DNA from: Silene conica
Lineage: Eukaryota; Streptophyta; Magnoliopsida; Caryophyllales; Caryophyllaceae
Direction of reading: 5' to 3'
Assembly: GCA_029255685.2 (NCBI GenBank)
Contig: CM055315.2
Location: 52,915,358-52,979,357, forward strand
Length of the DNA: 64,000 nucleotides
The first letter of the stretch is position 1. The number at the start of each line of letters is the position of its first letter. A program made the position numbers and the translations under genes. A model generated the notes under the pieces. The model searched no databases. It had not been told where the DNA came from and was given only the letters and a program-made list of their open reading frames with translations. Shown here in pieces: positions 45,435 to 57,738 of the stretch.

Positions 45435-47160
45435 TGATGTGTGCATATGTTATAGACTTTTTAGTCCTTTTTTGGCACACATTTCTATGCAATTGAGTGA
45501 TTTTATATCGCTTTATGCCTCGAATAGGTTACTTTGTGTTTGTATTGCTATTTTGCAGATATGAACCAGATTGTAGCGAAAATCAAGCCTTTAGACCTCA
45601 AGTTTTGCATTTAGTTAGAAGATGGAAGAATAGAAGACAGATGTTTATGCATGGAGAAGCGTGAGGGCTGCCGTTGACCACAAAGCAAGAAACGTCAACC
45701 ATATAGAGGCCAATCGAAGACCCATCGAGGAGGATAAGCCTCGATCGAGCTATCCTGTGCTCGATCGAGAGGATTTGAGGGTTAAGAAGTCTCGATCGAT
45801 AGTTGAATAAGTTGATCGAGCAGTTTTACAGTGAAGAAATCGATCGAGAAGATACTTTCTCTCGATCGACCATTTTGTTGAAGATTTCTCTCGATCGAGG
45901 AATTATTTCTCTCGATCGAGACCTTTCTCGGGTGGCTGTTCATTTTTTCCGTAAGTTTTATTTTTGTTTTCTCTCATCTTAATATAAGAAGACTTGAGAG
46001 AGTTCATTTTAGGTTATCACCTATTATCTCTCTCTCTGATCTCTGTATTTCCTTTTATCAGACTTTTTCATCAAAACAGATACTCTTAGTTACTGTCACT
46101 TTCTTATTCTCTTGAAGATTATCAACCGGGTTTTGATATCGTTCTTTACGCCGGATTTGCTTGATTGTAATCTTCTTTTCCTTTTAATCTTAATCTTCCT
46201 TTTATTGTTTGTTTACTGTTTTCTTTATGTAATTCTTTCTGCCCTTAGTTCCGTTTTTCTTAGTTACTGTTATGTTTTACGTGACCTTGTTCTTCGCTTG
46301 TCTTGGGTTTCTGTTCTCCTTCTTGTCACAGTTTTATCTGTTTTTGTTTACGTAATCCATACTGCCTTCATTCTCTTTCTCTACAACGATTTTCGTGCCC
46401 GTATATCGCGTGTTGTCTCGGTATTCGTACATTTGTGCTTCGTTTCTTATCTCGGTTTTTGGGTCCCTTCTCATCACTATTTTATTATATTTTTATAGCA
46501 TGACAATCATTAGCATAATTAGCGTATTTGTTTTTGTTAGCAATCTCGTTATGAGTAGCTAAATCCTTAATATGTCGGGATGAGCGAAACTGTGTCATAT
46601 GCATGATAGGTTATAATCGAGATGGGTAGTTTTGCGGTAGGAATTTTTGTTGAGCAATTTACATGTTGTTTGGTTAAATGAGTGCACACAGGAGACCATT
46701 CGTTTAGTTAAATCCCGACCTAGATCAGAAGATTGGAAGGGTAAGGCTTACTTAGCAATAATAATTAATTTCTGTGAGGGCGGAAGTCAAGCATAAATGA
46801 CCTTAGGGTGACTTAAGACCGGAAGGTATAGTCGGGTTAGAGACGTGACTGTAATAGCCTAGTTCTTCCTACCAATCAACTGACTAACCTAGTTTACACC
46901 GATAGTGCTGACGACACAGTGACCCGAAATCCTAGCATATTCGCTTTCTCTGATTTATCTCATATCTATCTCGTGTTTGTTATTTTCTTATCTTTTCTCT
47001 CTTATCTTTTAATCTCCGTAGTTTAGATAAAACAATTAAAAATGCCCAGTTTTGTGGCCGACAGTTAAGACCGACAGATGATACTTAGCCTCCCTGTGGG
47101 ATCGACCCTATTTACCACTAGCTTATGTTAGTAGTTTATTAGGTTTATTTTTGGTGTTAA
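45435..47160 (+). mobile_element. Athila/Tat-like LTR, distinct family
   Basis: Starts TGATGTGTGCATATG, parallel to TGATACGTGCC of the Athila LTRs. Near the end it has 'cctccctgtgggatcgaccc', the counterpart of 'tccttgtggttcgaccc' in them. The body has AT-rich and pyrimidine-rich parts and a set of CTCGATCGAG palindromes. The right end, near 47,155-47,165, is not sharp and no matching duplication was found. It may be a solo LTR. Frames at 46,112-46,503 are pyrimidine-rich and not genes. Confidence 0.65.
45740..45920. repeat. Four pairs of CTCGATCGAG palindromes
   Basis: Copies of CTCGATCGAG or one- to two-base variants start at 45,740/45,760, 45,791/45,811, 45,839/45,861 and 45,890/45,911, with offsets of 20, 20, 22 and 21 bp. 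The sequence differs from GGTCGNNCGACC but the arrangement is the same, with a shared TCGNNCGA core. Confidence 0.88.
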
Positions 47161-47435
47161 ATGTAAAACCCCTCGTCGCAGCGGAAAATATAAACCTACA
47201 AACATGCCAAAATTTGCGCGGAATTAAAACTTTAACATGCTTTATAAGATACGAGGTGAATTAACAAAACTAAATATGAGGAAGTAAACAAAACATAGTT
47301 AAGAATTTAAGTATATGAAAACATAAATACAAAATTGCAGCCGGGGATAATATATCCCTATAGGCACCAAAGTACTGTATGTAAAGTCTAGGTCTAGCAA
47401 AATGATATAAAGTGTAAGTCATCGATGAAATGGAT

Positions 47436-49080
47436 TGTTACACCCCCATTTACTGAGGAGCATGTACTAGAACTTCCAGAGTAACTAAGGCTGTTACCAT
47501 CCTGGATAACCAGGGTAGAAGATGATCATAGTGAAAGAAGCACAATACTTTAAATTATAAAAAGTTAAACTGAAAACTGTTACAAGGCATAGTGATCAAA
47601 TATGAAAGAGACTAAGTGATCTAATGCTAGGTAAGTCCAATCCTTGTCTCTCATCCATGCCCAGTCCTAGTCCACCTGTCTCTGACCTGAAATGTCTACT
47701 CTCCATTCTGGATCATCGTAGGTAAACGCGAATACACTGTCAACCTCGCGGTTGAGTAGGGTAACACAATAATATAAAATGCAAGAAATGAATTATGCAA
47801 ATACTATGTCAATGTTGAGCTCAATCATAACCCGAAACACCAATCATAACCCGAAACAATAACCCATATCGAACCTCCCGGTAGAGTATCATCGACCGTC
47901 GTCGAATACCAGCACAAAGCTGAAGACTCCGGGCTTGGCCTGCAGATCACCATGGGCTTTATATCAGAACAATCCCTTTATTAATGATGCAAATGTTATG
48001 CTCGTGAATGCAATGCTAAACAATCAATACTTAAATACCATCCTCATATAAACATGCTTGCATTCAGAACATGTAATACAACCATTCACGCATATAACGT
48101 TCATAGAAAACGGTACCAGTGTATCCTACCTGGAAAAGCAAGTCTGAAAACGCAACACCGTCTAGAAATATTACACCTCGAATTCCGTTCCTATAAATAT
48201 TACGTTCATCCATTTTTAACCATGCAACCAATTACTATTAACTAATCATAAACTTACTAAACATATACTTACTAAATATGGACTTACTAAAAATAGCATT
48301 CAAACGACTCATCAATCAATTATTATTACCCATTTATAAACTTAGTAATTATATTACATAATCTAATACCTAATATTTACTAAGTAAAAATACATACTCA
48401 ACATATTACCAAATATATTCTAACCATAAATAAAGTATTAATAATAATAGCATAACATATACACCAAACCAAAATAATATTAATAATAGTATTAAACAAT
48501 ACTAGTACAATTGATATAATAATAATAATAATAATAAGTAACGACATAACAACAAAGACATCAACGCAGCCCCAAACGAACAACCCTCTAACCGCGGAAA
48601 ACCCGAAACAGGTTGTTAACAGCCCGCGCAAAAGCCATGTCCGACACCCATTACGGCCCCTGACCTCGCCCCTGACACCACCAGGCTCGCCTCTGAGCCA
48701 CGGTGGTTCCAGGGGAAGGGTCGTTGGCATAAAAGCAAAATAATAAGTAGCTTAAAGAGCAATAAATAAAGCGACATTGCTCGATTTCCTTTACACAAGA
48801 GGTAAGTCTTCTCCCGCCCAGATAAACAATAGGCCGACTACTAACAAGAGTTTTATACCCGAAGAAAAATATCAACATGGAAGTCAGACACCTCTTAATA
48901 ACAACTAAAGTCGCGTGACGCAGAAGTCTTGTTCTATAAGTCCCTGTCCTACTATAAGTATTGTTCTAGTGAGATGAGACGAGCTTGAATGCTCTTAATG
49001 TATGAAGCCATTACTGTCACACCTATAGCTGAATATGGGCCAATACTCCTAGCACAAATTCACCATACCTCGCAAACAAT
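47436..49080 (-). mobile_element. Tekay-like LTR, reverse orientation
   Basis: Begins 'tgttacacccccatttactg' (the LTR 3' end on -). 47,436 to about 48,200 matches in reverse 9,170-9,987 ('caacctcgcggttgagtag', 'ccagtgtatcctacctgg'). Farther right it has ATA-rich and GC-richer parts like the body of the LTR ending at 55,892. The right boundary is approximate. No primer site lies on its left, so it is a 3' or solo LTR. 47,161-47,435 on its left is unassigned; it starts 'tgtaaaacccctcgtcgcag', possibly the beginning of another LTR. Confidence 0.65.
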
Positions 49081-49755
49081 TTAAAACTCACTGCCTTTTC
49101 AAAATAAGGTCAGTTGGGTCAGTGAATTTTTAGGCCATAATAATAACATTTACTATTTTTAACAAATTATGTCATATATTACCCGATTTTTAACTATTAA
49201 AATCGTATCTCATGCAATATTAGATAATAAAATTCCAAAAAATTACATGCATGATGTAAATATTATATATGACATCGTGTTAAAAAATTACATGAACACT
49301 GTAAATATAGCATGTGCCATCTCCAAAACTTTTCCTAGTCAAATTCACAATTTAACTATTTTTACCCATTTATTCTCATATTATGACATTTTAACTATTA
49401 AAATTCATAATCCATGCAAAAGCCCTTCATAAATTACGAAAATTTATATTCAAAATATAAAATAGGCATGCGAGAACCTACTAAAAAATCTTGGCCATAA
49501 AGTAAAAATAACTATTTTTCCCTTAATAATCACATTTTAATCGTATAAAATATATTTTTCATACAAATAATTAATAAATGAACAATATAATCCATAAAAA
49601 TTATTTTATGTCCTAAAATATAAACATTAAGATGAAAAATTATTTTCGTGATTTATCACATAAAACACGATTTTAATATTTTATTTGTAAATCTTATTTA
49701 CTCGGAAAAATTAAACCGATTATGCATGCAACAACGGTATTGCTCTGATACCACT
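49081..49755 (-). other. Copia B 5' leader, AT-rich, no gene
   Basis: AT-rich sequence ending at the primer site 'ctctgataccactt' (about 49,743-49,756), the initiator tRNA-Met complement in reverse. Expected to be the internal 5' end of a - strand copia element whose coding part is absent. The left limit is not defined. Confidence 0.5.
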
Positions 49756-51432
49756 TGAAGAAAATCGTATATCCGGAAATATTAACATATCTTATATGAA
49801 GGGTTTTATTTAAGTCATCAAATAAAACTTGGACCTTATGCATGCAAGTATAAGAAAAACGAAATCTCACATTGCGGAAATGGCACAATAGGGCACGATC
49901 TTGGTCACCTACCAAAACCGTTCTTGAGCTAAAAACGGGATGAACTCCGAGACCCCAAGAATAAAAGTCTGTCTCAAGATGCACCCAAAATGAACCCAAA
50001 GTCACAACAGTTAATAATATAATTATCTGGTATTAAAATGCCTAAGTAAAACGATTTTTCTACACAAGAAAAACACGTACTATGAAATAAACAGTATTTG
50101 TTTGAGAGTTTATTAAGATAAATATTACCAACAAAATAATAGAAAAATGAACTAACTGAAGGAAACTTAGTCATACTAACATAACCATTTTATTAGTCCT
50201 ACTAATAATATTACTTATTAATCTCATAAATTAATATAAATCGATCTTATGCATGAAATAGAAATGCGGAAATATAAAAAGAATCGAATTCTTACAAACG
50301 GTCCAAGAATGCTAAGGACGATCCTCCACGGAGCAACCAAAATAGCTTGCCTCCTTTACGATGCACCAAGACCTACCCTTAAACACCGAAGACCGTATCC
50401 GAGCTAGGAGACGGAATTATGTTATCTTAAAACCGTAAACTAATACTTATTATTAGTCTATTAGAATACTACAACAATTTGTAGTATGAATATTATGTGT
50501 ATAATATTTAGAGAGTTTTTATTTTCTTATACTTAGAAAATATACATGGAGGATTTTGAGTTTTTCTTACTCTAGAAAATGACTTAGGGTAGGTTTAATA
50601 TAATGTGAACCATTCACATATATATTATGGTGGGTTATGGGTTTAGGCGTGTGAACCTTGCTTGGCAAGGCCAATTTAGATGCCTTTTGTCTTTACATAA
50701 GGTTAGGGTTGCATGCCTACTATTAGGTATCTTACCTCTCTAATGATTGTGTCTTTGTCCACTAATTCAAACAAGTTAGTGTTTCTTACACAATCACACG
50801 CCATATTCAAGTGTAAAATGGACTTCCATTTTACAGTTTGTAATTTGTACAATTGTGTAATATGTGACATAATTCAATTGTATTAATTTAAAATATATTT
50901 ATCACATAAATATCATTTCTAAATTAATTAAATCATATTTAACAAATTAATCTAGTAATTCGTAATTAGCGTCCCAACATATGGTTATCATAATAATCGT
51001 CGATACGATATATTTACAACATTTGTTATAACCATGAACCATTCATATTCTAATTTCGATATTTCTAAAACATTAATTAATATTTGACAATCGACACATT
51101 TCAATTTCAAATATAAATCTTACTTTAAGATTCAACCTCTGATTTCTCGATACATGGTTTTAAGGAATCGATCAATTCGTATCATATACAATTGATCAAT
51201 ATACATTTAAGGGGTTTGTCCTATAGGTGTGACCTAAAGGGATCAACTGACCACCACCGTCACACGACAGTGATGTCAAACTCTAGTCAGCCAATCATTA
51301 CCGATTAATGTTGGTCAGTTGACTATATATCATATCGGATCATCCCTTGCATATTTTTTTCATATGATTTTTGACAATGATTATTATCATTGACGTGATC
51401 GCACTATTTTTGAGGACACATTTCCCAACAAT
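49756..51432 (-). mobile_element. Copia B LTR, 1.68 kb
   Basis: Starts 'tgaagaaaatcgtatatccg' right after the reverse primer site and ends 'gaggacacatttcccaaca' before 'atctcccacttgtgcttgac', a reverse polypurine tract. With a primer site on one side and a polypurine tract on the other, one LTR joins two internal regions. Long LTR, AT-rich, unlike copia A and C except near the ends. No gene inside. Confidence 0.82.
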
Positions 51433-52360
51433 CTCCCACTTGTGCTTGACAAGTGTGCGTCACCGATTCTCTTGTCTATTACGTCATCTCCCACTCAATG
51501 CAAGGTGTCTTCCTGGTCGTACTTGCAATTGATCATATCTTGAGTGGTTTTCTCGATCTGGAGATTTAACTGCTTTGACCAGAATTATCTACCATAGATA
51601 CATTCCGAGCGTGGCCACACATTTCAGTTAAACTTCTCCTCGAGTGGCCCTGAGATTTAACACAACCCCGATGAGGGACTGGACAATTCCTATCCTACCG
51701 TTCCCTTCGACTAACACAGTCCATCATGACCCAAAAGATGCCCATTTGACCCCCTTTAACGATTGATCGTAGAGGAAAAATCAAAGTCAATCTGAAAACT
51801 GTGCCACCTTGGGCGAACAGTCTCTAGTCTAAGAATTGACTCATGTGAATAATCTAGTAGCTCTCACTACGACCAGACTAATTATAATTTTTTCAGAACT
51901 CTATAAGCGGTCACTTAATGCCCGACAGAGTGTTACACATTCTGCCTATATGTGATCGACTAGTCATCTCATATGACTCTATGATATTTGAACTTGCCAT
52001 CAATCGCCTCACACTCTAGTCGCTTCGAGACGTCACCTCATACAAGCGACTATGGGCTATATTAAGTTAATCCAGTTCACTTATGGGGTTCAAAATTGTC
52101 TCCTACAACCCATTTGGATTTGACAAAGTATTTATAAATAGTGAGTTAATAATAACCGGGAGTTCGTTCGCCAACGACGATCAAGTTGTTGTAAACAGTC
52201 CGGCTTCAATTCATATCTCTCCCCGTCACAAGCCTGACAATCAAAGAAAGACGTCTAAACCTCTAACAGCATCATTTAGGCATACCACACTTCCCACGTG
52301 CTCCGGGGTTTCATTTCGTCCGCCTCCTTTGCATGCATGATGATATCATAAGATGTGATT
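51433..52360 (-). other. Copia B 3' internal tail
   Basis: Begins with the reverse polypurine tract and 'cttgacaagtgtgcgtcacc', comparable to copia A tails at 56,877 onward ('gagtggccctgaga' is shared near 51,640 and 57,170). Non-coding; the 85-codon frame at 52,083-52,340 has no recognised domain. The right limit is approximate. Confidence 0.6.
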
Positions 52361-52884
52361 GTCCTTACATTGGTTTTAGAAGGTTTATACTCAACAATCA
52401 CCTATTATGTGAGTCTTCAATAAACGAAATACCCTTATAACGATCTAACAAAAATCGTCTCCAAAAGATACGTATCAAGGACCCGATCTCAAACTAACAC
52501 AAATTTTGTTACTAGAAAAATTGTATTAGTAATACTAGAAATTAATAATATTACCCTTAATATTATTAGTATAGGAAATAATTACTTTTCTTAGAAAACT
52601 ATTTTACTAAGGGAGATGACAATGAGTGTTGTAGTATTGTGTGAGAAATGGATGTGCAAGCATCAAATGACCACAACTAAAAACAACTAGATTGCATGTA
52701 GTATGAAGTGTGTATATAAGGAGCAAAATGAGCTTGCTTGCTCACTTCACTTGGCCGGCCTACACAAGCCACCCAAGGCCAATGCATGACTCACTTACAC
52801 TTACATAAAGCATCAAATATGCCTTACACTCTTACACACTCTTACACACCTATTCTTAGGCTTTTGTAAGACTTGTGTAAAACA
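52361..52884 (-). mobile_element. Copia B-like LTR, left piece
   Basis: AT-rich LTR-like sequence interrupted by copia A3 at 52,885 and resuming at 63,877-64,000. The resumed part ('caattgtattaatttg') resembles the LTR at 49,756-51,432 near 50,850. Start not defined. Confidence 0.55.
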
Positions 52885-52915
52885 TGTGGGGAATATAGCA
52901 TGTATTCGCCCTAAA

Positions 52916-55892
52916 TGTAGCATTTCGCGTTTTGAAGCCTATAGAAGTATTACTTGTGATTGTTTCGTGCTTGTTATGTGTTTCGTTATCGTTACGGGGT
53001 GGCGAACTTCGGGACGAAGTTCTTTTTAAGGAGGGAAGACTGTAATACCCCGTATGTTAGCCTCGGTCAACGACAGTCAACCCATGTTTTATACACGTAT
53101 TTCAAATGGAATGTTTATTAATTATTTTACGTAAAATGTTATTATTTATAAATCGTATTTCTACGATTATTTCGTATTATATAATCATTTTTATATTTGA
53201 TGATTATTTCATAAAATGACGTTTCATTCGTATTTCTTTAATTTTAATAATATGTGTATAATTAAATATATTTCCTATTTTATATTTATTTCCCACCTTA
53301 ATTTCTATTTATTTTTATTTAAGTCGAACTTGTATTTAAATCCTATTTTGATATATATTTATGCAATTGTTAATATCTTAATATACTTAATAATATATGT
53401 ATATATATTTCACATAATAACTAATTCTAATAATAACTTTTTCCTAAACCCTACTACTATACACGACATACTAAACTATACATCACATATTCACATATCA
53501 GCCTCCATCCCTTGTACAACTCCACAACGCCGTTTTCCCTTCTCTCCCGTCCTTCTACGTTTTATCCTTCTTCCTCCTCAATTCCTTCATGCCTTCTGCT
53601 CGCCCTCTTCAAGTCCTTCGTTTATTTTATTTTGTAACCGTCATTATAAGGTACGTTAATTATCGCTTATCATTTTGTTATCGCTTACGAACTTAAGACC
53701 CGACAAACATTGTATACAATCTCTGACCATAGCCTTACGTGACCGACCTAGGTTGATAGCTTGTGATTTCTGGGTTGAGGATGAAAACTTGTTGCAGTGT
53801 TGGTGGCCAGTGGTGGCGGTGGTGGTCACCGCCGTGGTTAAACGGGAAGTCAGAGAGTAATCGAAACCGCGTCGGGTATTCATTTTGAGACGTGACTCGA
53901 ACCATGACATGGTGGGTTGTGACCTGGTAGTTGGGGTGACCCAGTGGAGGGAGACATGGTGGTCGGTGTTAGTGGAGTACACCACCACGGTGGGTAGTAC
54001 ACAGACATATGCGAAAACAGGGGCAATGTGAGTGTGTATGGCGTGAGTTTGACAGGGGTATTCGACGTGGTGGGGACCACTAGGAGAGACGATTGTTTCC
54101 GAGGTTAGGTTGTAGTCGGGGTGCAGTCATGGGTAGGCGTTTCAGGCGGTGGATAGTGGTGTTTAGAGCGGTGGTATTTCAGCACGGAAAAGAGCACACT
54201 CTGTTCTGAAAGTCGTGTCCCAGCGGTTTTTAAGGGAGTGTTTAGGGTGGTTTTAAGGGTTGAGAGCGGTGGACGGGACAGGGAAGTGGTTGTTGGTGGA
54301 ACAGGCTAGAGTTTTAGAATCTCGATGGTGGTTGTAGGTGGTCTGGCTGGTGGTAGTGGTGTTACGAAGGTGGGTACTCGGGCTGTAACCTTTAATAATG
54401 TCGTGACCTTTAATAATGTCGTGACCTGTGTTTTGGTGTTGTCGTATGTTTTGTGGTCATGTATGTCATGTTCATTATTATTAGAGTTCTTATTATTACT
54501 ATCATTAGGTTATCATTGTTATTATTATATTATTATTATTATTATATGGTTTGTGTAGTGGTTTGCTTGCCTGTGTGTGCATTATTCTTATTATTATTAA
54601 TATATTATTATTATTATTATTATTATTAGTAATATTCGTTGTTGTTATCGTTGTCGACGTATTATATTATTATTATTACTACTATTATTATTAATATTAT
54701 TATTGTTATAGTTGTTATAACGTGGTTAGTTAATTATTATTAGTAGTAAATATTGTTTATAATATTTATGTATATAAGTCGTTAAGTAAAATTTATACAA
54801 GAATGTGACGGTTATCAATAGTCGACTATATTTTCAATGTTCGTTTATTTAATTGAAGTTGGTTATAAAAGTAATAAGGACGAGTTGTTTAAGTTAATTG
54901 GAGTAGTCATATTTAATACGGTCTCGTTATGCGTAATATATAATTTAAATCGTTAATTTGAATAATTAATATACTATATTTGTTTACGTAATTATATTAG
55001 TTAGTAATTATGTATATTGTTTTATTAGGTGTTGAGTATGTGATGGAGTGATTCTACTCATTGGATGTTAGCTGCGTGATGGGATTAAATTGCTATCCAG
55101 GTAGGATACACTGGCACTATACCCTATGAAGTGTTATGAATGGATGTTTACTCTGTGATGTGTTATGAATGAGTGTTGCCTTGTATATTATGGATGCATG
55201 TATGAGTTATATAAGCACGGTATTTAATGGTTATTTATTTTAGTGTTGCATTCATGAGCATGGCATATGCATTGGTTACTGAGAAAGATATGGTCAGATA
55301 TTGTTCTGATATAAAGCCCAGGGTGGTTCTGCAGACCAGGCCTGGTGTCTTATCAGCTATTGAGCTGGTGTTCGGTGACGACCGATTATAGTCTGCCGGG
55401 AGGTTCGGTATGGCTTGGTGCAAGGGTATGAGTTTGAGATTGAGAATTGAGATTGAGATTGTGATTGAGCTCGAGCATGACATAAGCATTTGCATATTAT
55501 TGTTTTGTTGTATTATTTATTATTGTGTTATCCTACTCAACCGCGAGGTTGACAGTGTATTCGTGTTCACCTACAATGATCCGGAATGGGGAGTAGATCT
55601 TTCAGGTCAGAGACAGGTGGACTAGGACTGGGCATTGGAAGAGAGACATGGACTAGACCTACCTAGTTACTAGATCACTTAACTTTTCATAGTTGAACAT
55701 TTATTTTATCTCAGTTGTTTTGGATGTCTTTTGGACTATGCCTTGTAATAGTTATCAGTTTAACCATTTATATTTAAAGTACTGTGTTTCTTTCACTGTG
55801 AATATCTACTACCCTGGTTTATCCAGGATGGTAACGGTCCTATTTACTCTGGAAGTCCTAGTTCAGGCTCCTAGGTAAATGGGGGTGTTACA
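52916..55892 (+). mobile_element. Shortened Tekay element in copia LTR (TSD ctaaa)
   Basis: The duplication ctaaa (52,911-52,915 and 55,893-55,897) brackets about 125 bp of Tekay internal 3' end and one LTR of 2,852 bp. The internal piece includes 'ttcgggacgaagttctttt' and the polypurine tract 'aaggagggaagac', typical of Tekay/Del 3' ends. The LTR runs from TGTAATACCCCG at 53,041 to GGGTGTTACA at 55,892. Coding parts and a second LTR are absent. (TTA)n-type microsatellites lie at about 54,465-54,740. Small frames in the LTR are not genes. Confidence 0.9.
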
Positions 55893-56876
55893 CTAAACAT
55901 GAAGGATTATAACGAATTTTACAGTTGAGATTATTGTCATAAGTTAAATAAATACATGAAAAGAATACAACCTTGGGTTCTTGCTTGAATAGGCCTAAGA
56001 ACAAGAATTAAAGTAAATTCCCTCCTATAACTTGCACCCAAGACTTTGTTTAAGATGATGCCGCGTGTGCTAGAAAGGCTCTCCATTTGCCTTGCAATAT
56101 GGGGAGAGTTTTGTGAGGTTTTAGATGTGAGATCTGGGTTTTGGGAAAAGGCAGTTCTCAAAACCCTAATTTCCTTGAGATGTGTTTTATCAGTAAAACA
56201 ATCAAAGAAGCATTAACCTGACAAAAAGAGAAGGACTCTCCTTATGTAGTGATTGGGTCGGCCGAACGGGTTGAGGTGAGAGTGGGCTTTTCCCACTCTT
56301 ACCTTATACCTTTGCGTGATTCGACCCGATTAGCTAAATATTATTCGCGGGTTTTATTTATAAATCGTACACGTGTTATCAGATATTAATGCAGTCGATG
56401 TATTAATAATGGTCTGATAAAATTACGATATTGTATAATAACCCAAATTAATATAACTGTTTCTATTAATACGCGAATACAATATTTAATTAAATATAAC
56501 CGTTTATATTTAATTTACGAATTAATCGTGTAATCCGTGTTAGCTAAAATTATTTAATCTGTATTAAATAATAATCTCAACATCTTATTGACTAATTTAA
56601 TAGTCAATACCTCTAACTAACTGTTTAGTCGTATTCGGCATAAATGTGACTGTATTTTCATACCTTCACATCTCTCAAACGTGTCCTATAGGTGTGACGT
56701 ATAGGGACCAGTTGATCACCGCCATCCGTATGACAATAACGTCAAACTTATCTAGCAAGCCAACCGTTATTGATAAACGTGGATCAACTGATAATAATAC
56801 TGAAGTATGCCCTTGTGATCCTTAAAGAGATTTAATAAGTCATTGTACTTAATTGTCAAGGACACCAGCCCCAACA

Positions 56877-57738
56877 ATCTCCCACTTGTCCGTACAAGGG
56901 TATGTGCAATGACGTTATCACACTACATGTGGAGCACACAAGCTCCAACAAACTCCCACTTGTCCGTACAAGTGTAGGTGCGATAACCGATTCTCATATC
57001 CTTTTAAAATTTCTCCCACTCAATGTAAGACAATTTGCAAATCCGCATTCGCAAAGGTTGTATCTCACAAGCGATCTGTATCAAGAGTGGTTTCCCCGAC
57101 TAGAGAGTAACTTAACTGATAAAACGAATCTGTATTCGAGCATGGCCATGCATTTCAGTTACTACTCCTCGAGTGGCCCTGAGAAATGATAAAATCCTGA
57201 TAAGGGTTTGGATATTTCCCTCAACTCGAATCCTGCCGATATCGCGCAGCATGAAATAACCCAGAAAAAATCCTCTTGGCCCCTGTTACGATGACCGTGG
57301 GAAAGAAACCAAAGTTACCCAAAATCTGCCTTAATCTCAAGAGACAGTTGAAAGTCAAAAGACTCGACTCTAAGGAACACTATGGAGGTCCTATCCACGA
57401 CCTGGCACCCAATGTTATAAAACATTTAGGACTCCATAACGTTGTCACGGGGTGTCCTACGAGATATCCGTATAACACGCCTTTGTGATTGGTCAGTCAT
57501 CCGTTTGACTTATGGCTCGTTGAACCCACCATCAACCAACGTCACAAAATGATTACCTGAGTTATCAGCTCAAGTGGGTAATCAAGGACTAAAATGATGT
57601 AATGTTATTCAGTTCACTTTGTGGTGTTCAAAATTGGCGTACAATTCCACATGAAAAACAAAACATTATATATCATAACAATGAGGTTGAATAGAGTACA
57701 CGAGAAAATGAATTATTACATGAATTCATAAAAGAGTA
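56877..57738 (-). other. Copia A3 3' non-coding tail
   Basis: Internal sequence between the polypurine tract and the pol end, nearly identical over long stretches to 35,729-36,439 of A4. The 70-codon frame at 57,276-57,488 is repeated at 35,974-36,186, but it lies antisense to pol in shared tail sequence, so I do not call it a gene. Confidence 0.75.

Noticed and set aside
46112-46503. 128-codon membrane-like frame
   Set aside because: T-rich part of an LTR; hydrophobicity follows from composition.
48398-48878. Overlapping frames on the - strand suggesting a host gene
   Set aside because: Within the probable body of a reverse Tekay LTR, with ATA repeats; no recognised domain in any frame.
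53216-53659. 147-codon frame in the Tekay LTR
   Set aside because: AT- and pyrimidine-rich LTR sequence with low-complexity Ile/Phe/Tyr content; no domain.
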